64,000 nucleotides of DNA from Ornithinimicrobium faecis (GCF_023923225.1 NZ_CP099489.1:2294001-2358000), one strand, 5' to 3'. Counted from the first letter of the stretch, positions 9,239-18,654 are shown. Translations and numbers: made by a program. Notes: a model not told the origin generated them from the letters alone.

Positions 9239-9972
9239 GCACCTTTCTCTGGGTGATCTTTCCCTATATCTGTCTGGCCATCTTTGTGGTCGGCCACATC
9301 TGGCGCTACCGCTACGACAAGTTCGGGTGGACCACCCGCAGCTCGCAGCTCTATGAGAGCAAGCTGCTGCGGATCGGCAGTCCGCTCTTCCACTTCGGCA
9401 TCCTCGGTGTGGCGGGCGGGCACTTCCTGGGCCTCATCGTCCCGCAGAGCCTGACCGACAGGATCGGCATCAGCCACGACCTCTATCACTTCATCGCGAT
9501 GGGTTTCGGCATCCCGGCGGGCCTCGCGGCCGTCGCGGGTCTGGCCATCCTGATCTATCGTCGCCGCACCGTCGGCCCGGTCTTCTCGGCCACCACGGCG
9601 AACGACAAGGCCATGTATGCCGTGCTGGGCCTGGTGATCTTCCTGGGCATCTGGAACACCATCGCCGGAGGGATCTTCACCATCGGCGGCGAGTACAACT
9701 ACCGCGACGGCGTCTCGCCGTGGTTCCGGCAGATCTTCTGGTTCCAGCCGGACGCCGCACTGATGGAGGGCGCACCGTTGGGCTTCCAGCTGCACGCCCT
9801 GTTTGCCTTCCTGCTGTTCGCGATGTGGCCGTTCACCCGTCTCGTGCACGTCTTCAGCGCCCCCATCGGCTACTTCACCAGGCCCTACATTGTCTATCGC
9901 AGCCGGGACGACCGCCCCGGCTCCGGCACGGGCACGCGCGCACCGAAGCGAGGTTGGGAGAAGGTTGGCTGA
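9235..9972 (+). CDS. narI: respiratory nitrate reductase gamma subunit NarI
   Basis: Membrane dihaem cytochrome b (245 aa) that oxidises menaquinol and passes electrons to NarH. Five hydrophobic segments are evident. The four haem-ligand histidines are at H53 and H63 (LFHFGILGVAGGHF) and H187 and H205 (FQLHALFAF ... RLVHVFSAP), matching the spacing of the E. coli protein. ATG at 9235 follows TAGGAG and overlaps the narJ stop; the longer open frame upstream lies inside narJ. Confidence 0.97.
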   Translation: MSTFLWVIFPYICLAIFVVGHIWRYRYDKFGWTTRSSQLYESKLLRIGSPLFHFGILGVAGGHFLGLIVPQSLTDRIGISHDLYHFIAMGFGIPAGLAAVAGLAILIYRRRTVGPVFSATTANDKAMYAVLGLVIFLGIWNTIAGGIFTIGGEYNYRDGVSPWFRQIFWFQPDAALMEGAPLGFQLHALFAFLLFAMWPFTRLVHVFSAPIGYFTRPYIVYRSRDDRPGSGTGTRAPKRGWEKVG

Positions 9973-11122
9973 CCTACTGCCCGTCCCGCCGGTCGACGAA
10001 CTCACTGCGGACCAACTGACCCGCTATTCCCGCCACCTGCTGCTGCCCGGCATCGGGCTGGAGGGCCAGAAGCGGTTGGCCAACGCCCGTGTTGCCGTCG
10101 TCGGTGCTGGCGGCCTGGGGTCACCCGCACTGCTCTATCTCGCGGCGGCCGGGGTTGGCCACCTGACGGTCATCGATGACGACGAGGTCGATCTCACGAA
10201 CCTGCAGCGCCAGGTGATCCACCGCGGCGACGACATCGGCACCAGCAAGGTGGACAGCGCCCTGCGGGCGGTGCGCGACCTCAACCCGACCGTGTCGGTC
10301 ACTGGTGTCCGCGAGCACCTGGACACCGACAACGCGGCCACGATCCTGGACGGGCACCACGTGGTGCTGGATGGCAGCGACAACTTTGACACGCGCTATG
10401 TCGTCAACGACGCAACGGTCGAGCTCGGTATCGCGCTGGTCTGGGCGGCGGTGCTGCGCTTCGACGCCCAGTTGACCACCTTCCTGCCACCGAGCCTGGC
10501 AGGCGATGCGGCCGTGCAACTGCGTGACCTGTTCCCGGTGCCGCCGCGACCCGAGGACGTGCCGAGCTGTGCCGAGGCGGGGGTGCTCGGGGCGATGGTC
10601 GGTCAGGTCGGGTCGATCATGGCCGCCGAGGCGGTCAAGTTGATCACCGGCACGGGAGAGCCGCTCGTGGGGCGGGTCCTGCTGCTGGATGCCCTCACGC
10701 AGCGGACCCGGGAGATCCCGCTGCGGCCTGCGGGCGCCCGGGCGGGGGCCTCCGCCGGGACGGCACGAGGCTGGATGCCGGAGGCAGGGGAGAGCCGTGA
10801 GGTGGTGGCCATCCCGGAGATGTCGCCACCGGAGGTCCGTGACGGGCTGGCCGACCTGCAGGTGATCGATGTGCGCGAGCCGGGGGAGCAGGCCATGGGC
10901 ACTGTGCCGGGAGCCAGGACCGTGCCCGTGGGCGAGGTCCTCACCTGGGAGGACGCCGCGGCTCTCGCCGACGGACCGGTGGTCTTCTATTGCAAGACCG
11001 GTCCCCGGGCCGGGCGCGCCGCACGCCACCTGGTCCACCTAGGACACCCGGACGTCCGGGTGATGACCGGTGGCATCCTCGGCTGGATCGACGAGGTCGA
11101 TCCGAGCCTGCCGAGGTATTGA
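9965..11122 (+). CDS. MoeB/MoeZ-like adenylyltransferase-rhodanese fusion, TTG start
   Basis: Predicted to adenylate and sulfurate the C-terminus of a MoaD-type carrier for molybdopterin synthesis (386 aa). Residues about 10-245 are the ThiF/E1 domain (YSRHLLLPGIGLEGQKRL, VVGAGGLGSP, catalytic-type C202 in PSCAEAG); residues about 280-386 are a rhodanese with active-site C343 in CKTGPR. No ATG or GTG fits; TTG at 9965, with GGGAGAAGG just upstream and an 8-base overlap with narI, is the best start. Both zinc CxxC pairs usual in MoeB/MoeZ are missing, the first replaced by a GDAAVQLRDLF segment. Confidence 0.9.
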   Translation: MADLLPVPPVDELTADQLTRYSRHLLLPGIGLEGQKRLANARVAVVGAGGLGSPALLYLAAAGVGHLTVIDDDEVDLTNLQRQVIHRGDDIGTSKVDSALRAVRDLNPTVSVTGVREHLDTDNAATILDGHHVVLDGSDNFDTRYVVNDATVELGIALVWAAVLRFDAQLTTFLPPSLAGDAAVQLRDLFPVPPRPEDVPSCAEAGVLGAMVGQVGSIMAAEAVKLITGTGEPLVGRVLLLDALTQRTREIPLRPAGARAGASAGTARGWMPEAGESREVVAIPEMSPPEVRDGLADLQVIDVREPGEQAMGTVPGARTVPVGEVLTWEDAAALADGPVVFYCKTGPRAGRAARHLVHLGHPDVRVMTGGILGWIDEVDPSLPRY

Positions 11123-11847
11123 TGGACCCCATCACGCCCCGGCCATCAGCACCAGTCGAGTCCGCGACGGCTTCCCAATCTCCGACAGCTCCGCAGTCCC
11201 CGACGGCTCCCCAACCCCCCGTGGCTCCCCAACACGACATTGTCGTGCTGGCCGGGGGAGGGGGCACCAGGCTCGGCGGTGTCGACAAGTCGGCCCTCGA
11301 GATCGGCGGCCGCACGTTGCTGGACAGAGTGCTCGAGGCCGCCGCGGCAGCCCGTCACGTGGTCGTCGTTGGGTCCGTTGCGGTGCCCGAGCACGTCCTG
11401 CAGACCGTGGAGGACCCGCCCGACGGGGGCCCGGTGGCCGGCATCGCGGCCGGGGTTGCCGCGCTGGCTCGCACGGCGGACCTGGCACCGTGGACCCTCG
11501 TGATCGCGGTCGACCAGCCGGAGGCGGCGCAAGCGACGGTTGACCTGTTGCGGGCTGCGGCTAGCGCGGGACCCGACGTGGACATGGTGTGCCCACAGGA
11601 CGAGACGGGGCACCCCCAGTGGTTGCTTGCGGCCTATCGCACGGGATCGCTGACCGCGGCCCTGCTGCCGTTCGGCACCGGGCACTCGATCGCGGTCCGG
11701 CGCCTGGTCGCCGGGCTCCGTGCGATCGGCGTGCACACCAGTCACGCCGGGGACATTGACACGTGGCAGGACCACACCGACTGGCAGGCCCGCGTCACCT
11801 CGGCCGAGCACAGCCGAGCCACCGCAACGCACCCCGACGCGATCTGA
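11122..11847 (+). CDS. mobA: molybdenum cofactor guanylyltransferase MobA
   Basis: Transfers GMP from GTP to molybdopterin, making the MGD form that NarG uses (241 aa). The nucleotide-binding signature is VLAGGGGTRLGGVDKSALEIGG, followed by the internal VAVDQPEA-like acidic site where Mg-GTP binds in the family. ATG at 11122 shares one base with the preceding stop. The first 36 residues are an odd Ser/Thr/Pro/Gln tail made of short imperfect repeats (QSPTAPQ) before the Rossmann fold. Confidence 0.92.
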   Translation: MDPITPRPSAPVESATASQSPTAPQSPTAPQPPVAPQHDIVVLAGGGGTRLGGVDKSALEIGGRTLLDRVLEAAAAARHVVVVGSVAVPEHVLQTVEDPPDGGPVAGIAAGVAALARTADLAPWTLVIAVDQPEAAQATVDLLRAAASAGPDVDMVCPQDETGHPQWLLAAYRTGSLTAALLPFGTGHSIAVRRLVAGLRAIGVHTSHAGDIDTWQDHTDWQARVTSAEHSRATATHPDAI

Positions 11848-11880
11848 GAGACTGGGCACTAGCTCAAGGAGGAACTCACC

Positions 11881-12120
11881 GTGGCCACCGTTCGCTATTT
11901 TGCTGCCGCAGCCGAGGCTGCTGGCACCCAGCAGGAGCAGATCATCGCGGCCGACCTCGGCACCCTGGTGACCGGACTCGTCGAGCGGCACGGGGCCGTC
12001 CTGGCGGACGTCCTCCGCCGCAGCTCACTGCTGCACGAGGGCCAGTACGTCTCCGACCGCGCCACCGCCCTGGCCGCAGATGCCGTCGTGGACGTGCTGC
12101 CCCCATTTGCCGGTGGCTGA
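11881..12120 (+). CDS. moaD: molybdopterin synthase sulfur carrier subunit MoaD
   Basis: Ubiquitin-like sulfur carrier (79 aa). It begins with the family strand VRYFAAAAEAAG and ends in PPFAGG; the C-terminal Gly-Gly is the site adenylated by MoeB-type enzymes. GTG at 11881 follows AAGGAGGAACT. It closes the nar/Moco unit, 33 bases after mobA, and is the likely partner of the adenylyltransferase-rhodanese protein at 9965. Confidence 0.92.
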   Translation: MATVRYFAAAAEAAGTQQEQIIAADLGTLVTGLVERHGAVLADVLRRSSLLHEGQYVSDRATALAADAVVDVLPPFAGG

Positions 12121-12132
12121 CCCGCGCTCCCG

Positions 12133-12717
12133 ATGACCTCGGCTGAGCGGCCCGCGGTGACCCCGGCTGAGCAGCCCGCTGGGTTCGTCCTGCGCCGACT
12201 GGGTGGCACCGAGGCGGCCCACCGGGCCGACAGACTGGCGGCTGTCTATGGGCAGGCGCAGGGATCCCGCGCCGAACCACTCGCCCACTTCGCCGAGAAT
12301 GTGCGCACCTGCGTCCGGGAGTATGCCGGGGCAACAGTCCTCGCAGCACTCTCCGGGGGAACGGATGGCGAGATCGTCGGATTCCTCCATGGGTGTGACC
12401 TGCAGTTGCAACACTGGTGGCCACAGCAGATCGAGGGCGCGCTGCGCGCCAAGGGGCGCGAAACCTGGCTCCAGGATGCCTTCGAGCTGATCGAGCTGGA
12501 CGTGCTCCCGCAGGTGCAGGGTCGGGGCATCGGGACGGCGCTGCTGACCCGGCAACTGGCCGACATGCCGCATCGTCGCGTCGTGCTGTCAGCAGAGCCA
12601 GAGGGACGCGCTCGTGAGCTCTATCGCCGCCTGGGTTTCGTGGACCTGGTGCCGGACTTCGCCTACGACGGCACGGACTATCGGGCGGCACTCATGGGGT
12701 GGGACCGGCAACGCTGA
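12133..12717 (+). CDS. GNAT family N-acetyltransferase
   Basis: A 194-residue GNAT enzyme. The acetyl-CoA pyrophosphate loop is LDVLPQVQGRGIGTALL, followed by ELYRRLGFVDLVPDFAYDG, the usual last conserved block. It starts 12 bases after moaD and may be read through from the Moco unit, but nothing links it to molybdenum. The first residues contain a short duplication (SAERPAV/PAEQPAG) also visible at the DNA level. Substrate unknown. Confidence 0.85.
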   Translation: MTSAERPAVTPAEQPAGFVLRRLGGTEAAHRADRLAAVYGQAQGSRAEPLAHFAENVRTCVREYAGATVLAALSGGTDGEIVGFLHGCDLQLQHWWPQQIEGALRAKGRETWLQDAFELIELDVLPQVQGRGIGTALLTRQLADMPHRRVVLSAEPEGRARELYRRLGFVDLVPDFAYDGTDYRAALMGWDRQR

Positions 12718-12728
12718 CGGGTGACCCC

Positions 12729-12815
12729 AGCCTGCCAGATTGAATCGTCAGCCGTGCCGGATTGATTCGTCAGCCGTGCCAGACGAAACCGTCAGCATTG
12801 CCAGGCAGGACCGTC
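12729..12815. repeat. four imperfect 21-22 bp tandem repeats
   Basis: Copies lie at 12729-12749, 12750-12771, 12772-12793 and 12794-12815, sharing the pattern AGCcgTGCCaG, a variable core and a CGTC end. They fill the space between two convergent genes and end on the stop codon of the minus-strand gene. Confidence 0.85.
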
Positions 12816-13323
12816 AGGCGTCAGCCTTGGACGTGACGTCCTCGTCGGCGTGGGCGCTGCGCTCGATGTGCTCGATCGCCAGTTGGATGGTCTGGTTCGG
12901 GGCGTTGTGGTCGGCGTGGCAGAAGATGCTGACTCGGGCTGGGCCGAGCACCCAGTGCGAGACCTCACTGGGTGGACGACGGCGGTCGTAGGCCTTCTCT
13001 GGCTCGCCGTGCAGAGATGTCATCTCGGCCACGGACTGTTGATAGACCCGCTGCACATCCTGTGCCGGGCCGACGCCCAGGGCGTGGAACCCCACGAGGG
13101 CGTCATCGTATTCGTGGACGATGAGGTAATCGGCTGCCAACTCTCGGTCACCGGTCAGACGAAATGCCTGGCCAGTGTGGCCAGGCACGACCTCGCCGCG
13201 AGCAAACTCGAGGCGGACGAGGAAGTCGTCGATGGCCTTCTGGGTGACTGGCCACTCGCCTCCCACCACACTTTCCACCAGTTCGAGGAGCATAGAAGCA
13301 GTGGGCAAACCCTTCGTGACCAT
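12814..13323 (-). CDS. hypothetical protein (about 169 aa)
   Basis: I do not recognise this family with confidence. The protein is soluble and mixed alpha/beta, with the segments GGEWPVTQKAIDDFLVRLEF and SHWVLGPARVSIFCHADHNAPNQTIQLAIEHIERS. The GEWP opening and the ending recall uncharacterised actinobacterial proteins of the DUF6301 sort, but that is only an impression. ATG at 13323 (MVTKGLPTAS) is preferred; the frame remains open to 13404 with less protein-like sequence. The last 30 residues are polar and acidic. Confidence 0.6.
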   Translation of the reverse strand: MVTKGLPTASMLLELVESVVGGEWPVTQKAIDDFLVRLEFARGEVVPGHTGQAFRLTGDRELAADYLIVHEYDDALVGFHALGVGPAQDVQRVYQQSVAEMTSLHGEPEKAYDRRRPPSEVSHWVLGPARVSIFCHADHNAPNQTIQLAIEHIERSAHADEDVTSKADA

Positions 13324-13400
13324 CAGACCACCGTAGGCGCAGGCGCACGAGGTCGCATGTTGTGAGCGACCCGCTGATTCGGAGCGACACACTGGGCCAG

Positions 13401-14567
13401 TCACCGACGGCGCAGCAGCGTGAGCACCTCGAGGTGATTGGTCTGCGGGAACATGTCGAAGAGCCGAGCCCGCACCGGGAGCAGGGACGGCATCCGCGCG
13501 AGGTCAGCGGCGAGCGAGTCAACGTTGCAACTTGAGTAGAGGACGTGCTCGACCCCAGACGACTCCAACCAGCCAGCCAGATCGGCACCGATCCCGCGCC
13601 GTGGTGGGTTGACCACCACCAGGTCTGGTGGCGGCGTCGTCGTCAGGTGGTCGGTGACATCGCCGGCCAGAAAGGTCGGCCTTCCGGGCAGTTCTGCTGA
13701 GGCAGCCCGGGCACTCTCGACAGCTTCCGGGGACACCTCAACGCCCAGGACGTCGCGTGGTGTGCCATCTGGGCGCATGAGTGCGTGCAGCGCGAAACCG
13801 CCGACCCCGCAGTAGAGGTCCCAGAGCGACGCGGGGTCAACGTCGTTGATCCAGTCGCGTGCCTGGCGATACAGCCCGGCCGCGACCAGGGTGTTGGTCT
13901 GGAAGAACGAGCGGGTCCTCAGCCGCAGCCGCACGTCGTTGACCTGCATCGGAAGCTCTTGGTCCCGGGTCAGCACCATCTCCTCGGGCCCTTCGAGCAC
14001 CGCAGCGTGGGTCGGCTGCAGATTGACGGAGACCACCCGGGCACCGGGCAGTCGCTCCTGCAGCTCCGGCAGAGCCCGCTCGATCCGGCCCACCTGCCCG
14101 GGTGAGCGCAGGACAAACCGGACCATCAACTCACCCGCGGGGGAGTGGGTGACCAGCACGTGCTTGAGTTCGCCGCTGCGGTGCGGCACGGCATACGGCA
14201 CGAGACCAAGGTCAGCGATGATCTCCGGCACCTGCTGGACCACCTCAGTCAGCCCGGGCTCGTAGAGCCCGCAGTGCCGCAGATCGATGCCTTCCCCGCC
14301 ACGGTCAAGGATCCCGACGGTGGGGGAGTCGCGGGTGCCGCCCACGACCAGCTTGGCCTTGTTGCGGAACCGCTCAGGATTGCTGGCGAAAGGAGGCTCC
14401 CACAGCGGTCCTGGGTCAAGGGGCGTGGTGTCGAGTGCAGTGGGGAGCGCCGACGTGCCGAGGGCTGCGTGGCACCGCGCCTGCTTGGCCGCGAGCTGCT
14501 CGTCGTAGGGCGTGCCCATCAGAGAGCAGGAGCGACACCGTGCAGAGTCGAAGTAGTCGCACTGCAT
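13401..14567 (-). CDS. rlmC: 23S rRNA (uracil-C5)-methyltransferase RlmC-like
   Basis: SAM-dependent RNA methyltransferase of the RumA/RumB family (388 aa), expected to methylate a uridine C5 in 23S rRNA. The N-terminus MQCDYFDSARCRSCSLM has the [4Fe-4S] Cys spacing of RlmC; the SAM motif is LWDLYCGVGGFALHA; motif IV is NPPRRG; the catalytic Cys lies in YSSCNVDS. I start at 14567 (MQCDYF) because family members begin there, although the frame is open six codons further. It is divergent from the hydrolase at 14638. Confidence 0.92.
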   Translation of the reverse strand: MQCDYFDSARCRSCSLMGTPYDEQLAAKQARCHAALGTSALPTALDTTPLDPGPLWEPPFASNPERFRNKAKLVVGGTRDSPTVGILDRGGEGIDLRHCGLYEPGLTEVVQQVPEIIADLGLVPYAVPHRSGELKHVLVTHSPAGELMVRFVLRSPGQVGRIERALPELQERLPGARVVSVNLQPTHAAVLEGPEEMVLTRDQELPMQVNDVRLRLRTRSFFQTNTLVAAGLYRQARDWINDVDPASLWDLYCGVGGFALHALMRPDGTPRDVLGVEVSPEAVESARAASAELPGRPTFLAGDVTDHLTTTPPPDLVVVNPPRRGIGADLAGWLESSGVEHVLYSSCNVDSLAADLARMPSLLPVRARLFDMFPQTNHLEVLTLLRRR

Positions 14568-14637
14568 TCTGTGGGCCGCTGACACGTGGCCAGGGTAGTC
14601 GCACCTTGCGGAGGGTTGTCCCCACTAGGGTTGCCGT

Positions 14638-15450
14638 GTGACTGCTGATGCGCGCCCTGAGATCTACACCACGCGGGTGGGTGAAGACGGCACCGCCGGC
14701 CGGATCGTCTTCCTCCACGGCCTGTTCGGGCAGGGCAAGAACTTCACCACCATCGCGAAGGCGCTGCAGCCCGACTTTGCCTCGCTGCTGGTCGACCTGC
14801 CCAACCATGGACGCTCGCAGTGGGCCGAGCAGGTCGACTTTGAGCAGATGGCCGACGCTGTGGCTGCGGAGGTGCGGCGCGACTTCGCACCCGAAGGGCG
14901 CGTGCACCTGGTCGGGCACTCGATGGGCGGCAAGGTCGCGATGGCGGTGGCTCTGCGACACCCGGACCTGATTGATCGACTGGTGGTCGTGGACATCTCG
15001 CCGGTCGAGAGCAGCGATATGAGTGAGTTCCGCCACCTGTTGGGCGCGCTGGCGACTCTCGATCTTGACGATCTCCCCAGCCGCACCGAGGCGGACGCCC
15101 GACTCACCGAGTTGATCCCGAGTCGCACGGTCCGCGGATTCCTCCTCCAGAACTTGCGATCTGTTGATGACGGCTGGCGATGGCAGGCCAACCTGGACGT
15201 GCTGCTGCGCGACCTGCCACGGATCGGTGGTTATGCGCCTGAAGGGGATCCCTTCGTCCGGCCTGTGCTGTGGATCGCGGGAGAGCGTTCCCCCTATGTC
15301 AAGCCCGAACACCGGCCCACGATGGAGGCGATCTTCCCTCGGACGATGCTGCTGACGATCAAGGGTGCTGGCCACTGGGTGCACTCCGAGAAGCAGGAGG
15401 CGTTTGTCTCCGCGCTCCGCACGTTCCTGACAGCAGCCGACAGAGACTAA
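14638..15450 (+). CDS. alpha/beta hydrolase, YbfF/ABHD11-like esterase
   Basis: A 270-residue alpha/beta-hydrolase. The oxyanion segment is FLHGLFGQGKNF, the nucleophile elbow GHSMGGK contains the catalytic Ser, and GAGHWVHSEK near the C-terminus supplies the His. The pattern (HG near the start, DLPNHGRS, GHSMGGKVAM) is that of YbfF-type acyl esterases. GTG start at 14638. Natural substrate unknown. Confidence 0.85.
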   Translation: MTADARPEIYTTRVGEDGTAGRIVFLHGLFGQGKNFTTIAKALQPDFASLLVDLPNHGRSQWAEQVDFEQMADAVAAEVRRDFAPEGRVHLVGHSMGGKVAMAVALRHPDLIDRLVVVDISPVESSDMSEFRHLLGALATLDLDDLPSRTEADARLTELIPSRTVRGFLLQNLRSVDDGWRWQANLDVLLRDLPRIGGYAPEGDPFVRPVLWIAGERSPYVKPEHRPTMEAIFPRTMLLTIKGAGHWVHSEKQEAFVSALRTFLTAADRD

Positions 15451-15493
15451 CCGGCGGCACGGGTCGGGGCTGTGCATGCTGGCGACCTGACCC

Positions 15494-16972
15494 TCAGAAG
15501 GGTGGTGGTTCGTCGGGGTCGTGAGTCCAGGGTGTGGTGGGCCCGTCGTCGGGTTTGGTGTCCCTGGTGGTCTGGTCGTCACCTGTGTCCGGCTGGTCGT
15601 GGGTGAATCGGTCGTCGGTGTCGTGGTGGCGTTGTGCCTCGGCGCGCATGGCGTCCGGGGCGGGGTGGTAGGTCCGGCGCCCACTCTCAGGAGTGTGAGT
15701 CAACGTCACGGAGTCCCAGCCGGTGAACAGCTCGCTGAAGTCGTCGTCATCCTCGGCCTCGAGCTTGGCACCGGCTGGACGGTAGGACAACGCCTGATAC
15801 ACCGCTGCATCGACAGCAGCAGCAGGGTCGTCCCCGGAGGCGATTGCTTCGTCGACCTGTTGCGTGGCCGCGGTCAACAACTTGGTGTACTGGCGATAGT
15901 CGTGGGCTTTGGTGGTGTAGATCCGCCCGAGCAGGGTGGTCCAGGTGACGTCTCTGTTGGCGTGGATCACCGCGTCCCAGAGTTTCTTGGTCTTCAGGTC
16001 GTGGTCGGGGGTGTCCAGTGGTTGACCGTTGGCGATGCAGGTGTGCCCGCCGGGGGTGCCGTGTTCCTGGACGTGATCAATCTGGGCCATCGACGCGGGT
16101 TTGAGACAACCGGGCATGCGGCAAAAAACATCAGCGGCGATGATGTGGGCCCGCATGCCCGGATCGAATGGGTACGCGCTGATGGAGCGTTCGACCAGGA
16201 CCCCGGTCGCGGGGTCGGTCAGCAGTCGGTACATCGTCGAGCCAGGAGTTAACGCGAGGGTGCGGACCTCGTCTGGGGTCAGGAAGACACTGTGTTTGCC
16301 GATGACCTCGCCGACGCCGACCTCACCATCAGGCTCCGCTCGTGGTGGTGGGCAGTCTTGTCCTGCCTGGCCGGGCTCGGGACAGTCTTGTCCCCTCGAA
16401 CCGCCACTGGGTGTTCGATCAGGATCAGCGACAGACTCGCCGGCCTCTGCGCCGCAGGTGCACTCGCAGGTGCAGGACCCGCCACCACCTGTGACCGACC
16501 GACCAGTGGCCGTGCTGGCCGCGGCGAACGCGGCGGGGATCGGGTTCCCCTCGGCATCGACAGGGGCCAAACCGCCGGGGGTGGTGCCGATCAGGGTGTT
16601 CAGCGGGACGATGACGTTGAGCTGCGCGGCCGGGAGTCCGTAGAGGATTTTGGTGAGTTGTTCGGACTGTTCGACGGTGACCAGGTCGGGGTCGTCCGGC
16701 AAGCTGTCGAGGTCTGCGGTGCCGTGCAGCAGCAGGGCGATCCCGGCCGCGGCACGGAGTTGGCACAGGGGGCGTGTGTCGCCGGCCTTGCGGGCAGCCC
16801 GGGCAGCCTTCTCGATGCGGTCAGCGACCGCGGCGCCTTGGGTGGCGGTGCAGCCGATCATGATCTGGGCGGTGCCGTTGTCCTCGATCAACACCCTCGT
16901 GTCGTTGGCGGCGAGGTTGTCTTCCCGGGTCTTCTTCGTCGACTCGGGGTCACGACCCTTGATCTTGTTCAC
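15494..16972 (-). pseudogene. DUF222/HNH endonuclease family, C-terminal fragment
   Basis: The frame opens with VNKIKGRDPES, but reading back past that GTG gives REFYRALDREVNK, the normal continuation of this family, so the protein really belongs to the frame that enters from the 16969-17775 segment. It contains the rest of DUF222 (DNGTAQIMIGCTATQGAAVADRIEKAA) and the HNH block (FCRMPGCLKP ... IDHVQEHG ... NGQPL) with zinc-type Cys pairs. A single-base deletion near 17005-17020 separates the two frames. A Cys/Ser/Gly-rich insert and an acidic C-terminal tail are also present. Confidence 0.8.
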
Positions 16973-17775
16973 TTCACGGTCCAGGGCCCGGTAGAACTCG
17001 CGGTGACGCCACGGCCCACCGAGGAACCAGCAGAGTCGAGCCGCTCAGACACGGAAGCTTTCGGGTCGTTGCCGAACATCCCGTTGGCCACAGCAGCAGC
17101 GTCCTCGGTGGTGAAGGTGGAGCAGGCCCGCTGGTAGCGGCGCACCAGCCGCCACGTCGACTCACCCGTCACCAACGAATGGTTGACCGGGGCGGTGACC
17201 GCGGGCGGCAGGTTGGCGAAAGCAACGAGGTCGGAGATCTCACCCGGGCACCACCCCATCGCCGCGCCCATCTCGTTGCGGGTGACACGTTTGCCGTAGG
17301 CACGCCACTTCTTCCGTTGCGACGCGGTCAGCTCATCGGGGGACGTCGCGCCCTTATCGGCCAGCAGGATCTGGGCATCGACACCCGTCAGTTGCCGGGT
17401 CGCCGAGAGCAGGACCGCGTCCAGGTGGCCAGCGGTCGCGTTCAACGCCTCGATGCTGGACAACAGCGCCTGACCGCGAGCCACGAGAGCAGGGGCCTCA
17501 ACCAGACCCTCCCCGTTGTCCTCGCCGTGGTCGTGGTGGGCCTGCTCGTCGCTGACCGTGGCACACGCTTGCGCCAACGCGGTCAACGAGTCGAGCATCG
17601 CGTCGTCGACGCCGAGACCCTCAGGCCCACCCGCAACTGTGCGGTCGCGGCCAGTTGGGCCGTGCGGCACGCGACCGCGGGTCATCGGTGTCATCCGGTG
17701 AGCCGCCCTCTGGCGAGTAATGGCCCGGGGTGTTGGGGTCGAGGTCGAGGGGCCACCACATCTTGCCGTTGGCAT
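16969..17775 (-). pseudogene. DUF222/HNH endonuclease family, middle fragment
   Basis: This frame encodes the DUF222 N-terminal core: MLDSLTALAQACATV, then LSSIEALNATAGHLDAVLLSATRQL and a segment ending SVSERLDSAGSS. It runs out of frame at WTVK-stop (16969), right where the correct sequence REFYRALDREV appears in the next frame. At its 5' side the coding signal passes from the frame of the 17621-17995 segment. It is the central piece of one gene broken at both ends. Confidence 0.75.
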
Positions 17776-17995
17776 CGCTGTGCGGGGAGTCGTCTTCGAC
17801 CAGGATCGTCACCCGCGGGCGGTAACCATCGACGTCCATGTCCTCAAACAGCGACGGGTCCAACACGAACCACGGCTCAACCTCAGGAGAGAGCCGCACC
17901 CGCGGACGCCGCCCCAACTCACCAGCAAGAGCCTGGGCCGTCAACTCCTGCCCCAGGTAATCCTCAAGGTGCTCTTCCAACGACCTGGCCTGCAT
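17621..17995 (-). pseudogene. N-terminal fragment of the DUF222/HNH gene, or small separate gene
   Basis: An acidic 124-residue reading frame from ATG 17995 (MQARSLEEHLEDYLGQ) with GGGAGGGG about a dozen bases upstream. It looks coding through PEGGSPDDTDDP and then meets a stop in the region where the middle fragment takes over. It shares its frame with the C-terminal fragment, so the whole 15494-17995 gene can be explained by two opposite single-base shifts near 17.65 and 17.01 kb. A separate short gene cannot be excluded. Confidence 0.55.
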
Positions 17996-18249
17996 CACCA
18001 CCAACACACCCCTCCCGCTCGCCTCGTCGCGTTCCCGGCCTGTCCAACTACCACCAGAATAGCACAAGTGTTCGACGAATGCCAGGGATGCGTGGCGATC
18101 TGTGGAAACCGGGCTGGATGGGGACTGTGAGTCCCGTGGCTGCCGACGAAAACTGGGCGTCGCCTTGAGTCGTGGGGCCACCTGCTGGTGAGATCCACAC
18201 TGCCAGGCGGCACTGACAGGGGAGCGGACTCGGCTGGCCGGGCTGACAG

Positions 18250-18654
18250 TCAGCTGTGGATGGCGGCAGGAAAGCGCAGGCCGGCCCCGCCGAAGGTGAT
18301 GAACCCGAGCTTCTCGTAATAGGGGAACAATTCGGGGTCGCAGCACAGATCGATGGCGTACATCCCGTCCAGCAGAGCGACCATCCGGTGGACGAGCTCG
18401 GTGCCAATGCCCTCGTCCTGGTGGTCGGGATGCACCTCGAGCCACGGGATGAACGCATTGAGCACCCCGTCTGAGATCGCATTGATATAGCCGACGACCT
18501 TGCCGTCCCGGACAGCCCACACGCGGCGATAACTGCCCGCCATCGTCTCGATGAGCTTTTCCGGTGTTGGCGGGTGGGGCCAACCGACAAAGAAGCCGGT
18601 GATCATGTCGGGGGAGATGCGGTCGTTGTCGGTGAGGTATTCGGTGGGTGTCAC
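18250..18654 (-). CDS. GNAT family N-acetyltransferase
   Basis: A small GNAT enzyme (134 aa from GTG 18654). WAVRDGKVVGYINAISDG, LEVHPDHQDEGIGTELVHRM (acetyl-CoA loop) and LFPYYEKLGFITFGGAGLRF are the three classic blocks. The frame is open upstream to 18708, but the sequence before VTPTEYLTDND has no family likeness. Substrate unknown. Confidence 0.8.
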   Translation of the reverse strand: MTPTEYLTDNDRISPDMITGFFVGWPHPPTPEKLIETMAGSYRRVWAVRDGKVVGYINAISDGVLNAFIPWLEVHPDHQDEGIGTELVHRMVALLDGMYAIDLCCDPELFPYYEKLGFITFGGAGLRFPAAIHS

